This document shows positions 50,666 through 61,080 of a DNA stretch of 64,000 bases, one piece after another. Below the pieces are notes generated by a model. The model did not search any database, was not told the origin of the DNA, and worked only from the letters and a program-made list of their open reading frames with translations. This DNA comes from Oceanisphaera psychrotolerans (GTDB taxonomy: Bacteria; Pseudomonadota; Gammaproteobacteria; Enterobacterales; Aeromonadaceae). The position numbers and the translations under genes are program-made. Where the stretch lies: the NCBI RefSeq assembly GCF_001870485.1, contig NZ_MDKE01000066.1, forward strand, positions 62,001-126,000, read 5' to 3'. The first letter of the stretch is position 1, and each line of letters begins with the position of its first letter.

Positions 50666-51870
50666 TTAAACTCGCTCGATCAGGGTAGCAATACCCTGGC
50701 CGACACCCACACACATGGTACACAAGGCCAGGCGTTTATTCTGCCGGTGCAGCTCGTGAGCCGCAGTTTGCAGCAGACGAGCACCAGACATGCCCAGTGG
50801 GTGGCCCAGGGCGATGGCGCCGCCGTTGGGGTTGACCCGAGCATCATCATCTTTCAGGCCCAGTTCGCGCATGCAGGCCAGCGCCTGGGCGGCGAAGGCC
50901 TCGTTGAACTCGAACAGATCGATATCATCGATGGTCAGCTCGTGGCGTTCCAGCAGCTTCTGTACCGCCGGTACCGGGCCTATGCCCATGATACGCGGCT
51001 CAACCCCGGCGGTGGCCATGCCCAGAATACGGGCCATCGGCTTGAGGCCATGACGCTGCACAGCAGCTTCACTGGCGATCAGCATGGCGGCAGCGCCGTC
51101 GTTCACGCCCGAGGCGTTGCCGGCGGTAATGCTGCCACCCTCGCGGAACGGCGTCAGTAGCCCGGCCAGTTTCTCGAGGCTGGTGCCCGGGCGCAGGTGT
51201 TCGTCATCGGCGAACAGCAGCGGCTCCTGCTTGCGACGAGGAATTTCCACCGCCACGATTTCTTCGGCAAAGCGGCCGGCGCTTTGAGCCTCGGCCGCCT
51301 TCTGCTGGGAACGGACCGCGAAGGCATCCTGATCTTCCCGCGAGATAGCGAACTGTTCGGCAACGTTTTCCGCCGTTTCCGGCATCGAGTCCACACCGTA
51401 TTGCGCCTTCATCTGCCGGTTAACAAAGCGCCAGCCGATGGTGGTGTCTTCTATTTTCTGACCACGGCTAAAGCCCGCGTCCGCCTTGCCCATCACATAG
51501 GGCGCACGAGACATGGACTCCACGCCCCCGGCCAGTACCAGATCCAGCTCGCCGGCCTTGATGGCGCGCACCGCCGTACCTACTGCATCCATGCCGGAGC
51601 CACACAAGCGTTGATAGTGGTACCGGGCACGCTCACCGGCAGTCCCGCCAGCAGAGCAGACATACGCGCCACGTTGCGGTTGTCTTCACCGGCCTGGTTA
51701 CCACAGCCCATGATGACTTCGTCGATGGCGGCGGGGTCCAGATCCGGTGCCTGGGCCAGTACCGCCCTGAATACCTGAGCGGCCAAATCATCGGGCCGCA
51801 CCGTCGCCAGGGTGCCGCCGAAGCGACCGATGGCCGAACGTCTGGGATGACAGAGATAGACGGGCTTCAT
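50666..51870 (-). CDS. pcaF: 3-oxoadipyl-CoA thiolase PcaF, frameshifted as sequenced
   Basis: Repair gives 401 residues. The N-terminal part starts [15 protein letters not shown] and ends VPGTTIN; the C-terminal part starts at the active-site [10 protein letters not shown] (nucleophilic Cys) and has the second Cys in [10 protein letters not shown]. The break is near 51608 in AAGCGTTG; adding one G (AAGCGGTTG) restores TTINRLCGSG. It splits 3-oxoadipyl-CoA into succinyl-CoA and acetyl-CoA. The ATG overlaps the pcaJ stop (ATGA) and has AGGAGG upstream. Confidence 0.92.
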
Positions 51871-52661
51871 TGGGCGGCCTCCTGGGAAACGGGCTTGGCA
51901 TGATGAGAGGCAGTTCTGGCCTTGAGAGCCCGCAGTATCTCCAGCTCTTCGGCGTTGGGTTCGGGGGTTTGCGCCAGCGGCTCGGCAAAGCGTACCGGCC
52001 AGCCGGTGGCCTCGATCACCAGTTCCTTGGTCACGCCGGGATGCAGCGAGGTGACCACCAGCTCTTTGGTGTCCGCATCGGGCTGCAGCACGCACAGATC
52101 GGTAATCACCTTGGTCGGCCCACGGCCGATATTGGGTACGCCGTCACGGCCCTTGCCATCGCGGCCGAAACCCAGGGTGGTAATAAAGTCCACCGCCTCG
52201 ACAAAGGCCCGCGACGAATGCTTGAGGGTAATGAACACCTCTTTGGCATTGCTGGCAATTTCCGGCGCACCGCCGCCTCCGGGCAGCCGCACCTTGGGTG
52301 CCTGATAGTCACCAATCAGGGTGGTATTGAGGTTGGCGAACTTGTCTATTTGCGCGGTGCCGAGGAAGCCCACATCGATATGCCCGCCTTGCAGCCAGTA
52401 GCGAAACATCTCGGGCACCGCCACCGTGGTCAGCGCCGACTCGCACAGTTCACCGTCACCAATCGACAACGGCAATATATCGGGTTTTGTCTGCAGGGTA
52501 CCGGATTCATAAATCAGCACCACCTCGGGGGCATGGGTCAGCCGGGCCAGGTTGGCGGCCTCGCTGGGCAGGCCGATGCCGACAAAACAGGTCATGCCGT
52601 TCTGCAGCGCGCGGGCGGCGGTGACCGTCATCATTTCGGAAGCATTGTATGCGAGTGTCAT
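51867..52661 (-). CDS. pcaJ: 3-oxoadipate CoA-transferase subunit B PcaJ
   Basis: This 264-residue subunit has the conserved active-site-side segment VLIYESGTLQTKPDILPLSIGD and the family loop LPGGGGAPEIASNAKEVF. With PcaI it moves CoA from succinyl-CoA to 3-oxoadipate. Its ATG overlaps the pcaI stop by four bases. Confidence 0.92.
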   Translation of the reverse strand: MTLAYNASEMMTVTAARALQNGMTCFVGIGLPSEAANLARLTHAPEVVLIYESGTLQTKPDILPLSIGDGELCESALTTVAVPEMFRYWLQGGHIDVGFLGTAQIDKFANLNTTLIGDYQAPKVRLPGGGGAPEIASNAKEVFITLKHSSRAFVEAVDFITTLGFGRDGKGRDGVPNIGRGPTKVITDLCVLQPDADTKELVVTSLHPGVTKELVIEATGWPVRFAEPLAQTPEPNAEELEILRALKARTASHHAKPVSQEAAQ

Positions 52662-53479
52662 TGGGCTTGCCCTCCCCGGTTATAGACGTTGTCTTGCAGC
52701 CAGTTATTGAAGCTGTCGCGATCCCGTGCGATCGCATCCCATTCCTTGTAGAAACTGTTGTTGCGCGGGTAATAGCCATACGCATAAGACGGTGAAGCAC
52801 CGCCTTTCACTTCGGCAATGGCGTCGATGGCCCAGCCCGGGATCACACAGGCATTCGGCTCGGCCTGCAGGTCATCGACGATTTCCTCGACAGTGACGAT
52901 GCTGTGCCTGGCCGCCAGCACGGCTTCTTTCTGTACCCCGACGATGCCGGACACCAGCACGTTGCCCTGCCGGTCGGCACGCTGGGCATGGATGATGCTG
53001 ACATCGGGCCGCACCGAAGGAACCGCCGCCAGCCGTTCACCGGTGAAGGGGCATTCAATAAAGCGAATCTGCGGGTTGACCTTGGGCAGATCGCTGCCGA
53101 TATAACCGCGCAATACCGCCAGCGGCAGGCCGGCGGCGCCCGCTTCATAGGCACAGGCCATGGCCGCGTGGCTGTGTTCGAAAATCTCGAGCGGCTGGGG
53201 ATAGCCCTTCTCTACCGCGTCGCGCAGCCGGTGCAGGGAGCCGACCCCCGGGTTGCCCCCCCAGGAAAAGATCAGCTGCTCGGCACAGCCGGCACCAATC
53301 AACTGGTCGTAGAGGATATCGGGCGTCATGCGGATCAGCGTCAACTTGCGCTTTTCCTGCCGAATGATTTCATGACCCGCCGCAAAGGGGATCAGGTGGG
53401 TAAAGCCTTCCATGGCGACGGTAGCGCCATCCTGGACATAACGAGCAACTGCGTCGTGCAAGCTCATGAATTGGGCCAT
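52658..53479 (-). CDS. pcaI: 3-oxoadipate CoA-transferase subunit A PcaI
   Basis: This 273-residue subunit has MEGFTHLIPFAAGHEIIRQ and IFSWGGNPGVGSLHRLRDAVE, typical of the beta-ketoadipate CoA-transferase A chain. GGGAGG precedes the ATG. It is the first gene of the pcaIJFD operon, downstream of the PcaR-type operators. Confidence 0.92.
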   Translation of the reverse strand: MAQFMSLHDAVARYVQDGATVAMEGFTHLIPFAAGHEIIRQEKRKLTLIRMTPDILYDQLIGAGCAEQLIFSWGGNPGVGSLHRLRDAVEKGYPQPLEIFEHSHAAMACAYEAGAAGLPLAVLRGYIGSDLPKVNPQIRFIECPFTGERLAAVPSVRPDVSIIHAQRADRQGNVLVSGIVGVQKEAVLAARHSIVTVEEIVDDLQAEPNACVIPGWAIDAIAEVKGGASPSYAYGYYPRNNSFYKEWDAIARDRDSFNNWLQDNVYNRGGQAQ

Positions 53480-53509
53480 GAGTGTTTGCCTCCCTGAGTG
53501 AACCTAAAA

Positions 53510-53544
53510 GTTCGCATTGCGAACCAGATGTTTGCATTGCGAAC
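53510..53544 (-). promoter_or_regulatory. Tandem PcaR-type operators on the pcaIJFD side
   Basis: GTTCGCA-T-TGCGAAC (53510-53524) is a perfect 15-base palindrome, and GTTTGCATTGCGAAC (53530-53544) differs at one base. They are spaced exactly 20 bases apart, two helical turns. Both resemble known PcaR sites of the GTTCGATAATCGCAC type. Confidence 0.75.
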
Positions 53545-53686
53545 ATATTTGCACTCTTTTCCCGGTCTCGCAAACCCAAAAAATCGCCCCCTGCCGAATA
53601 AAACACCTAACCATCTGTAAAATAAATGATTATTTTTTTACCTGGAGGTACGTTTTAAAGGCATGGGGAAATAACGCATGAAGCAT

Positions 53687-53701
53687 GTTCGCAGTGCGAA
53701 C
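53687..53701 (+). promoter_or_regulatory. PcaR-type operator on the pcaR side
   Basis: GTTCGCA-G-TGCGAAC is the third copy of the same palindrome, 56 bases before the pcaR start codon. It probably mediates autoregulation. Confidence 0.72.
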
Positions 53702-53756
53702 TTTTGCTACCATGGGTGGCACTTCTACCCAACGAGACCGCGACAGGAAACACGGC

Positions 53757-54539
53757 ATGAATCAGGACGACAAACTCAACCCGGACGATCGAGACTTCGT
53801 CACCGCTCTGGCCAGCGGACTGGAGGTATTACAGGCGTTCGATCAGAACACCCCGCGTATGACCTTGAGCGAGGTGGCTGCCAAAACCGGCATGAACCGG
53901 GCCAAGGCCAGACGGTTTCTGCTGACCCTGCATGCGCTGGATTATCTGAAGAAACAGCATCGTCATTTCGAGCTGACGCCCAAGGTGCTGCAACTGGGTC
54001 ATGCCTTTCTGTCGGTCAACCGCTACGGCACCATGATCCAGCCCTATCTGGAAGACATTACCCGGCAAATCAACGAGTCCACCTCGCTCGGTATCCTCGA
54101 CGGAGACGAGGTGGTCTATATCGCCCGCTCCGCCGCCGAGCACCGGCTGATGGCAATACAGCTATCGGTAGGCACCCGCCTGCCCGCCGCCTACACCTCG
54201 ATGGGACGGGTACTGCTGGCCCAGCTTTCGGCCGCCGAATTGAACACCTGCCTGGCGCAGATCCGGCTGCAGGCCCACACCGAGCACAGCCTCGTCACGC
54301 AGGACCAATTACGCCAGGCCATAGAGCAGGTACGCGTGCAGGGGTTCGCCATTGTCGATCAGGAGCTGGACTCGGGGCTGCGCTCGGTGGCGGTACCGGT
54401 GTTTGATAAGCAGGGATTTCTGCTGGGCGCCATCAACATCAGCACCAATGCGGCCCGGGTTGACATGAAGACACTGAGAGAGCGCTTTCTGCCGCTGCTG
54501 CAGGAAAAGGCCAGCCTGATTCGCACGGCGGTAGGGTAA
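53757..54539 (+). CDS. pcaR: IclR-family regulator of the beta-ketoadipate pathway (PcaR/PcaU type)
   Basis: This 260-residue protein has a winged helix-turn-helix (about residues 20-75: LSEVAAKTGMNRAKARRFLLTL) and an IclR effector domain (SVGTRLPAAYTSMGRVLLAQL, ELDSGLRSVAVPV). The ATG at 53757 has AGGAA upstream; a longer start at 53685 would overlap an operator. It is divergent from pcaIJFD, so it is the likely regulator, responding to beta-ketoadipate as PcaR does. Confidence 0.9.
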   Translation: MNQDDKLNPDDRDFVTALASGLEVLQAFDQNTPRMTLSEVAAKTGMNRAKARRFLLTLHALDYLKKQHRHFELTPKVLQLGHAFLSVNRYGTMIQPYLEDITRQINESTSLGILDGDEVVYIARSAAEHRLMAIQLSVGTRLPAAYTSMGRVLLAQLSAAELNTCLAQIRLQAHTEHSLVTQDQLRQAIEQVRVQGFAIVDQELDSGLRSVAVPVFDKQGFLLGAINISTNAARVDMKTLRERFLPLLQEKASLIRTAVG

Positions 54540-54590
54540 TTCAGGCAGGCTGCTCGTCTCTTATGCCGACTCCGGCCCGCAGCCCGCATA

Positions 54591-55493
54591 TCAGGGATAA
54601 CGACCACTCAGGCGGTTTTCCACCAGCTCAATCAATATGGTATTGACCAGGCGCATCGCTGCATTGGGATTCTCACCCCGGCGACGGGAGGCAATCACAG
54701 GTATGGTGAGGTTGTCATCGGCCACCGGCACAAAGTCCACCCCCTCCCGCTGCAGTTTTTTCACCTGCTCGGGCACCAGCGCGAAACCCATGTCCGACGC
54801 CACCAGCGACAGCGCCGTCTGCAAATCGTTCACCTGCTGGATCACCTGAACCTTCAGGCCCCGGCGATGAAACAACCCAAGGGCGATGTCGGAAAAGTTG
54901 GGGCCGGCCCCGGCGGGGAAGGCCACCATGGGCACCTCCGCCAGTTGCTGCATGGTGGGCATTTGCCTGGTCAGAGGATGAGATGCGGGCAGGGCCGCGA
55001 TCAGGGGCTCATTGAACAGCACCTCCTGCTCCACATCAGGATCCTCGATATGGACACGGCCAAACCCGATATCGATCTTGCCGCTCCTGAGTGCCTCTAT
55101 CTGCTCCTGGGTTTTCAGCTCGTGCAGCACGATTTCCAGGTTTTTGTTACGGCGCAGGCGTCGTACCATCAGGGGCAGCTGGCCGTAGAACACCGACGGC
55201 ACGAAGCCGATGGCAAATATCGTCTTGCGCAACTGGGCTATCTGCCGCGTACCCTCCACACTGGCCTCGAGCTTGTCCATGATATTGCGGGCCTGCTGCA
55301 GGAAATACAGGCCACCCTGAGTCAGCTCCAGTCCCCTGGGCTTGCGGATAAACAGCTGCACCTCCAGCTCTTCCTCCAGTTGCCTGATCTGCCGGGTCAG
55401 GGGTGGCTGGGCGATAAACAGCTTCTCGGCCGCCCGAGTCAGGTTCAGCTCTTCCGCCACCGCGATGAAGTACCGCAGGTGTCTTAACTCCAT
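54591..55493 (-). CDS. catR: LysR-family activator of the cat/ben genes (CatR/CatM/BenM type)
   Basis: This 300-residue protein has a LysR helix-turn-helix (MELRHLRYFIAVAEELNLTRAAEKL, AQPPLTRQIRQLEEEL) and the CatM/BenM-type effector domain (ELKTQEQIEALRSGKIDIGFGR). It is divergent from catBCA. Members activate on cis,cis-muconate or benzoate. It is the only LysR gene in the cluster, so it may control both cat and ben genes. Confidence 0.9.
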   Translation of the reverse strand: MELRHLRYFIAVAEELNLTRAAEKLFIAQPPLTRQIRQLEEELEVQLFIRKPRGLELTQGGLYFLQQARNIMDKLEASVEGTRQIAQLRKTIFAIGFVPSVFYGQLPLMVRRLRRNKNLEIVLHELKTQEQIEALRSGKIDIGFGRVHIEDPDVEQEVLFNEPLIAALPASHPLTRQMPTMQQLAEVPMVAFPAGAGPNFSDIALGLFHRRGLKVQVIQQVNDLQTALSLVASDMGFALVPEQVKKLQREGVDFVPVADDNLTIPVIASRRRGENPNAAMRLVNTILIELVENRLSGRYP

Positions 55494-55564
55494 CCATACC
55501 TCCAGGGTATCGGTAGTAACTTAATCAATATTGGTTAGCTCCAGCCTCAGAATGTAACTTGATT

Positions 55565-55579
55565 GTAACCAAGGGTTAC
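55565..55579 (+). promoter_or_regulatory. Inverted repeat upstream of catB
   Basis: GTAACC-AAG-GGTTAC is a perfect inverted repeat 22 bases before the catB start. It lies in the catR-catB gap and may be part of a LysR activator site or promoter-proximal operator. It is not the ATAC-N7-GTAT form used by CatM/BenM. Confidence 0.4.
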
Positions 55580-55600
55580 CAGCCGAGAGCAAGAGGTTAC

Positions 55601-56718
55601 ATGTCAGCAACCATCCAGTCCATTGACGCTATTCTGGTCGATATTCCGACCATACGTCCACACAAGCTGTCCATGACCACCATGGGCGTACAGACCATGG
55701 TGATCGTGCGGATGAAAGACACCGACGGCCTTGAGGGGTTGGGCGAAGCCACCACCATCGGTGGCCTGGCCTACGGCCCGGAAAGCCCGGAAAGCGTCAA
55801 GCTGACCATAGACACCTACTTCGCCCCCCAGCTGTTAGGCCAACCGGCAGACAACATCAATACCCTGAGGGTAAGGCTGAACAGCAGCACCCGTGGCAAC
55901 AACCTGGCCAAGTCCGCCATCGAGACCGCCCTGCTGGATCTGCAGGGCAAGCGCCTGAATCGCCCCCTGTCCGACCTGCTGGGTGGCGCCGTGCATCAGC
56001 ACATTCCGGTACTCTGGACCCTGGCCAGCGGCGATACCGCCAAAGACATCGACGAGGCCCAGAGCCTGATCGCCGCCAAACGTCATTGTGATTTCAAACT
56101 GAAGATCGGCTCCCGCGCGCTGATGGACGATGTGCGCCATGTGGCGGCCATCAAGGCCGCCGTGGGTGACAGCGCCAGCGTGCGGGTCGATGTCAACCAG
56201 GCCTGGGATGAAGCCACCGCCGCCAGAGGCATGGCCGAGCTGCAGGCCGCCGGCATCGATCTGGTCGAGCAACCCACCCCGATGAAGGATATGGCGGCGC
56301 TGGTACGCCTGTCCGAAAAATTCCATCTGCCCATCCTGGCCGACGAAGCCGTGGCCGATGCCAGCGACATGTTCAGCCTGGCCTCTGCCGGCTTTGCCGG
56401 CGCCGTGGCCCTGAAGATTGCCAAGCGGGCGGACCACTGCAGGCGTTGAAAGTCGCCAATGTGGCCAGCGCCGCCGGCATCGGCCTCTATGGTGGAACCC
56501 TGCTGGAAGGCACCATCGGCTCGGTTGCCGCCCTGCATGCCTGGTCCACACTCGACAGGATTCATTGGGGCACCGAGATGTTCGGTCCGCTGCTGATGAA
56601 GGACGACATAGTAGTAAAGCGCCTGAACTTTCACGACAACGGCGTCGCGCTGCCCACCGGCCCGGGCCTGGGCATAGAGATAGATGAAGACAAGCTGACG
56701 CACTATCGCCGCAAGTAA
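55601..56718 (+). CDS. catB: Muconate cycloisomerase CatB, frameshifted as sequenced
   Basis: Repair gives 372 residues of an enolase-superfamily enzyme with the catalytic Lys motif KLKIG, acidic metal ligands in VRVDVNQAW and EQPTP, and a C-terminal GGTLLEGTIGS. The frame breaks near 56425 in CCAAGCGGGC; adding one G (AAGGCGGGC) restores IAKAGGPLQALKV. The ATG at 55601 has AAGAGG upstream. It converts cis,cis-muconate to muconolactone. Confidence 0.93.
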
Positions 56719-56769
56719 AGTGCCGCAGGCAAACACCCCTCGCAACCCTTACCAAACGGAGAAAGACTC

Positions 56770-57060
56770 ATGCTGTTCAAAGTCGAGATGAAGGTGAATA
56801 TCCCCCATGACATGCCGGCGGAAGTGGCGGCCGAGATCAAGGCGCGGGAAAAAGCCTACTCCCAGGAACTGCAATCGCAGGGCAAGTGGCGCCACCTGTG
56901 GCGGGTTGCCGGCAGCTACGCCAACGTCAGCATCTTCGATGTGGCCGACAATGCCGAGCTGCAGGAGCTGATAAGCGGCCTGCCGCTGTTCCCCTACATG
57001 GACATCAGCGTCGCGCCCCTGTGCCGGCACCCGTCCTCCATCCATGCGGATGATCGTTAA
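56770..57060 (+). CDS. catC: Muconolactone Delta-isomerase CatC
   Basis: This 96-residue protein has the family pattern MLFKVEMKVNIPHDMP, AREKAYSQELQSQGKWRHLWRVAG and FPYMDISVAPLCRHPSS. It isomerises muconolactone to 3-oxoadipate enol-lactone. GGAG precedes the ATG, and it lies 51 bases after catB. Confidence 0.95.
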   Translation: MLFKVEMKVNIPHDMPAEVAAEIKAREKAYSQELQSQGKWRHLWRVAGSYANVSIFDVADNAELQELISGLPLFPYMDISVAPLCRHPSSIHADDR

Positions 57061-57122
57061 TCGTTTGAAGTGCCCGATACGCAACAACAGAACAAATGCA
57101 AATTGATGCAAGGAGCCAGGCA

Positions 57123-58051
57123 ATGTCAGTCAAAACCATGGAAAACCAGGAAGTCAAAGAGCTGCTGGAAAAAGTAGCCGGTCTCAACCAGGCCAGCGGC
57201 AACGAGCGGGTCAAGACCATAGTTCACCGCGTGATGCATGATGTCTTCCAGCTCATCGAAGATCTGGATATCACGCCGGAAGAATTCTGGAGCGCCGTTT
57301 ACTACATCAACGATCTGGGCAAGAACGGCGAGGCCGCCCTGCTGGCTCCCGGTCTGGGCATGGACAAGTACCTGGACATCCGCATGGATGCCGAAGACGA
57401 GCTGGCCGGCCTGGCCGGTGGCACGCCGCGCACCATCGAAGGCCCCCTGTATGTGGCCGGCGCCCCGGTGTTCGAGGGCTTCGCCCGCATGGACGACGGC
57501 ACCCAGGATGGCGAAACCATGATCCTGACCGGCGTGGTGACCGATCAGGACGGCAAGCCGCTGCCCAACACTATGGTGGAAATCTGGCATGCGACCTCAA
57601 GGGGGGTTACTCCTACTTCGATCAGTCCCAGAGCGAGTACAACCTGCGTCGCAGCATCAAGACCGACGCCGAAGGCCGCTACACCGCCCAGAGCATTATT
57701 CCGTCAGGCTACGGCTGCCCGCCCGACGGCGCCACCCAGGCACTGCTAAACCAGCTGGGTCGCCACGGCCGCCGTCCGGCGCACATTCACTACTTCGTGT
57801 CCCAGCCGGGCTACAAGCACCTGACCACCCAGATCAACCTGGCCGGTGACGAATATACCTACGATGACTTCGCCTTCGCCACCCGTGAAGAGCTGGTCTG
57901 CGACGCCGTGCGCATTGAAGACAGCGCCGCCGCCGAGCAGTACGGCCTGAACAAGCCGTTCACCAAGGTGGAATTCAACATTCAGCTGGTGGCTTCCGAC
58001 AATCCCGAGCACCAGCAGCGCCACGAGCGCCTGCGCGCCCTGGAAAACTAA
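57123..58051 (+). CDS. catA: Catechol 1,2-dioxygenase CatA, frameshifted as sequenced
   Basis: Repair gives 309 residues of an intradiol dioxygenase. The N-terminal helical domain and start of the barrel (TMVEIWHA) are in one frame; GGYSYFDQSQSEYNLRR, GRYTAQSI (Tyr ligand) and RPAHIHYFV (His ligands) are in another. Adding one C in CATGCGACC near 57592 restores HADLKGGYSY. It cleaves catechol to cis,cis-muconate with Fe(III). AAGGAG precedes the ATG. Confidence 0.94.
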
Positions 58052-58171
58052 GTTTTCTGACACAGAACCCTTAATCCCACGCTGTTTGTGACCAGATCGC
58101 CTGCCATTGGCAGGTGGTCCGGCATCACACGGGCCAGAAAAGGCCAGCAACCTCACATGGAGTGACGAAAC

Positions 58172-59548
58172 ATGACTCGCCAACTCGACCGACTCGAACA
58201 GAAAATCCGGGGCGCGGTGGAAGCCGATCCGCAAACCGGCCACTATCGCTGCGACCGCGGCATCTTCACCGACCAGGAGCTGTTTGACCTGGAGATGAAG
58301 CACATCTTCGAAGGCAACTGGGTTTACCTGGCCCACGAAAGCCAGCTGGAAAATCCCGGTGATTATTACACCACCACAGTAGGTCGCCAGCCGGTGGTGA
58401 TTACCCGCACCAAGGAAGGCGAGCTGCAGGCGCTGCTCAATACCTGCTCTCACCGGGGCGCCACCCTGTGCCGCAAGAAGCGCGGCAACAAGGCCTCCTT
58501 CACCTGCCCCTTCCACGGCTGGACCTTCAAGAACGATGGCAAGCTGCTGAAAGCCCGCGATCAGAAGAAAGGCGGCTACCCGGAAAGCTTCAGCACCGAC
58601 GGTTCCCACGATCTGAAGCGCCTGCCGAAGTTCGAGTCTTACCGTGGCTTCCTGTTCGGCAGTCTGAATGCGGACGTGCTGCCGCTGACCGAGTATCTGG
58701 GTGAAACCACCAAAATCATCGACAACATGGTCGATCAGGCTGAGGACGGTCTCGAAATTCTGCGCGGTACCTCTACTTACACTTACGAAGGCAACTGGAA
58801 GCTGACCGCCGAGAACGGCGCCGATGGCTACCACGTCGGCACTGTGCACTGGAACTACCTGTCCACCATGGGCCAGCGCAACTACGACAAGGGCGGCACC
58901 GAGGCCGTGGACGCCAAGAGCTGGTCCAACGAGGGCGGCTTCTATGCCTTCGACCATGGCCACATGATGCTGTGGACCCGGCTGACCAATCCGCAGGTGC
59001 GTCCGGTTTACAGCCAGCTTGAACGGTTACAGGAAAAAGTGGGCGAGGCCCGGACCGACGCCATCGTCAACACCACCAAGAACCTGTGCCTGTACCCCAA
59101 CGTCTACCTGATGGATCAATTCTCCACCCAGATCCGGGTGCTGCGCCCCATTTCCGTCAACAAGACCGAGATCACCATCTACTGCTGGGCACCGAAAAAC
59201 GAGCCGGCCGCCGATCGCGCCAGGCGTTTGCGCCAGTACGAAGACTTCTTCAACGTCAGCGGCATGGGTACTCCGGACGATCTGGAAGAATTCCGCGCCT
59301 GCCAGCAGGGTTACGAGGCCAGTGGCCTGAAGTGGAACGACATGAGCCGGGGCGCCGCCCACTGGATTGAAGGCCCGGATGCCGGCGCCGAAGCCATCGG
59401 CCTCAAGCCCGTGCTCAGCGGCGTCAAGCCGGAAGATGAAGGCCTGTACGTGACCCATCATCAGCACTGGGTAAAAGAGATGCTGCAGGCGGTTGAAACC
59501 GAACGAGCCCAGCTCATTTCCGTCACTTCCATGGAGGACTCCAAATGA
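58172..59548 (+). CDS. benA: Benzoate 1,2-dioxygenase large subunit BenA
   Basis: This 458-residue oxygenase alpha subunit has the Rieske motif CSHRG...CPFHGW (about residues 94-115) and the mononuclear-iron motif [10 protein letters not shown]. With BenB and BenC it dihydroxylates benzoate to a cis-diol. It lies about 120 bases after catA; the gap includes an inverted stretch but no clear promoter, so cat and ben may be cotranscribed. Confidence 0.95.
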   Translation: MTRQLDRLEQKIRGAVEADPQTGHYRCDRGIFTDQELFDLEMKHIFEGNWVYLAHESQLENPGDYYTTTVGRQPVVITRTKEGELQALLNTCSHRGATLCRKKRGNKASFTCPFHGWTFKNDGKLLKARDQKKGGYPESFSTDGSHDLKRLPKFESYRGFLFGSLNADVLPLTEYLGETTKIIDNMVDQAEDGLEILRGTSTYTYEGNWKLTAENGADGYHVGTVHWNYLSTMGQRNYDKGGTEAVDAKSWSNEGGFYAFDHGHMMLWTRLTNPQVRPVYSQLERLQEKVGEARTDAIVNTTKNLCLYPNVYLMDQFSTQIRVLRPISVNKTEITIYCWAPKNEPAADRARRLRQYEDFFNVSGMGTPDDLEEFRACQQGYEASGLKWNDMSRGAAHWIEGPDAGAEAIGLKPVLSGVKPEDEGLYVTHHQHWVKEMLQAVETERAQLISVTSMEDSK

Positions 59549-60030
59549 ATTTTGAACAGATTCAGGCGTTTATATACCGCGAAGCCCGTCTGCTGGACGA
59601 CCGCCAATGGGACGAGTGGCTCGAGTGCTACAGCGAGAACGTCGTCTACTGGATGCCGGCCTGGGACGACGAAGATCAGCTGACCGTGAACCCCCAGACC
59701 GAGATTTCTCTGATCTACTATCCGAACCGTGATGGCCTGGAAGACAGGGTGTACCGGATCAAGACCGAACGCTCCGGTGCCAGCTCCATGCCGGAGCCGC
59801 GTACCACTCACCTGACCAGCAACCTGGAGATCCTGTCCCGGGAAGGCAACGAGGTGAAACTGCGCTTCAACTGGCAGACCAACAGCCATCGCTACCACAA
59901 GACCGAGACCTTTTTTGGTACCTCCTTCTATACCCTGGACATCGGCGGCAAACAGCCCCTGATCACCGAGAAGAAGGTAGTTCTGAACAACGATTACATC
60001 AATCAGGTGATTGATATCTATCACCTGTAA
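59545..60030 (+). CDS. benB: Benzoate 1,2-dioxygenase small subunit BenB
   Basis: This 161-residue beta subunit has the ring-hydroxylating small-subunit fold: [43 protein letters not shown] and [14 protein letters not shown]. Its ATG overlaps the benA stop by four bases (ATGA). Confidence 0.95.
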   Translation: MNFEQIQAFIYREARLLDDRQWDEWLECYSENVVYWMPAWDDEDQLTVNPQTEISLIYYPNRDGLEDRVYRIKTERSGASSMPEPRTTHLTSNLEILSREGNEVKLRFNWQTNSHRYHKTETFFGTSFYTLDIGGKQPLITEKKVVLNNDYINQVIDIYHL

Positions 60031-60051
60031 TGGGTGGGGGGAGAAACCAAC

Positions 60052-61080
60052 ATGAGTTACAACATCGCGCTCAACTTTGAAGACGGCGTTACCCGCTTCA
60101 TCAGCTGTAATGAAGGGGAAACCGTACTGGATGCGGCCTACCGCAATCAGATCAATCTGCCGATGGACTGCTCCGACGGCGTATGCGGCACCTGCAAGGG
60201 CAGCTGCCACCAGGGCAAGTTCGACCTGGGTGACGAGTACATCGACGAAGCACTCACCGACGATGAAGCCGAGCAGGGCATGATTTTGACCTGCCAGATG
60301 GTACCCGCCAGCGACTGTGTGGTAGAAATTCCCGTCGCTTCCACCATGTGCAAGACCGGCATCGCCAGGGTTCAGGGTACCGTGCTCGAGGTGAACCTGA
60401 TTTCTCCCACCGCCATCGAACTGAAAGTCACCGCAGACGACGAGATTGCCTTCCTGCCGGGCCAGTATGTGAATATTCAGGTACCGGGCACCGAAGAGAC
60501 TCGCGCCTATTCCTTCAGCTCCAAGCCGGGCAGCCGTGAACTGAGCTTCCTGATCCGTAACGTGCCCGGCGGCCTGATGAGCAGTTATCTGGTCGGCCAG
60601 TGCAAGGCCGGAGAGCGGCTGACACTCACCGGCCCCATGGGCAGCTTCTACCTGCGCCCGGTGGAACGTCCGGTATTGATGCTGGCCGGCGGCACCGGCC
60701 TGGCGCCTTTCCTGGCCAAGCTGGAATACCTCAAAACCAATGGCACCGGGCAGCCGACGCATCTGATCTACGGTGTCACCAACGATGACGATCTGGTGTG
60801 TGTCAAGGAGCTGGAGCAGTTTGCCGCCGAGGTAGAGAACTTTACCTTCAAGACAGTGGTGGCCAGCGCCGACAGCGCGCACCCGCTTAAAGGCTACGTG
60901 ACCAACCATATGGAAGATGCGCCCATCCATCACGGTGAGGTGGATGTCTACCTGTGTGGACCGCCCCCCATGGTGGACGCCGTGCTGGGCTACTTCCGTG
61001 ACCAGGGGATCAAGCCGAACTCTTTCCATTACGAGAAGTTCACCCCCAGCGTGTCTGCGGTGACGGGAGCGGTCGCATGA
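60052..61080 (+). CDS. benC: Benzoate dioxygenase reductase BenC
   Basis: This 342-residue electron-transfer protein has an N-terminal plant-type [2Fe-2S] domain (DCSDGVCGTCKGSC), then an FAD domain (TRAYSFSS) and an NAD domain (LAGGTGLAPFLAKLEYL, CGPPPMVDAV). The ATG at 60052 has GGGGGAG upstream. It passes electrons from NADH to BenAB. Confidence 0.95.
   Translation: MSYNIALNFEDGVTRFISCNEGETVLDAAYRNQINLPMDCSDGVCGTCKGSCHQGKFDLGDEYIDEALTDDEAEQGMILTCQMVPASDCVVEIPVASTMCKTGIARVQGTVLEVNLISPTAIELKVTADDEIAFLPGQYVNIQVPGTEETRAYSFSSKPGSRELSFLIRNVPGGLMSSYLVGQCKAGERLTLTGPMGSFYLRPVERPVLMLAGGTGLAPFLAKLEYLKTNGTGQPTHLIYGVTNDDDLVCVKELEQFAAEVENFTFKTVVASADSAHPLKGYVTNHMEDAPIHHGEVDVYLCGPPPMVDAVLGYFRDQGIKPNSFHYEKFTPSVSAVTGAVA

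Noticed and set aside
55565-55579. Canonical CatM/BenM site
   Set aside because: The repeat is GTAACC-N3-GGTTAC, not ATAC-N7-GTAT. It is kept only as an unassigned inverted repeat.
59461-61029. Minus-strand open frame of 522 codons opposite benB and benC
   Set aside because: It is antisense to two well-identified genes with overlapping stop-start junctions.
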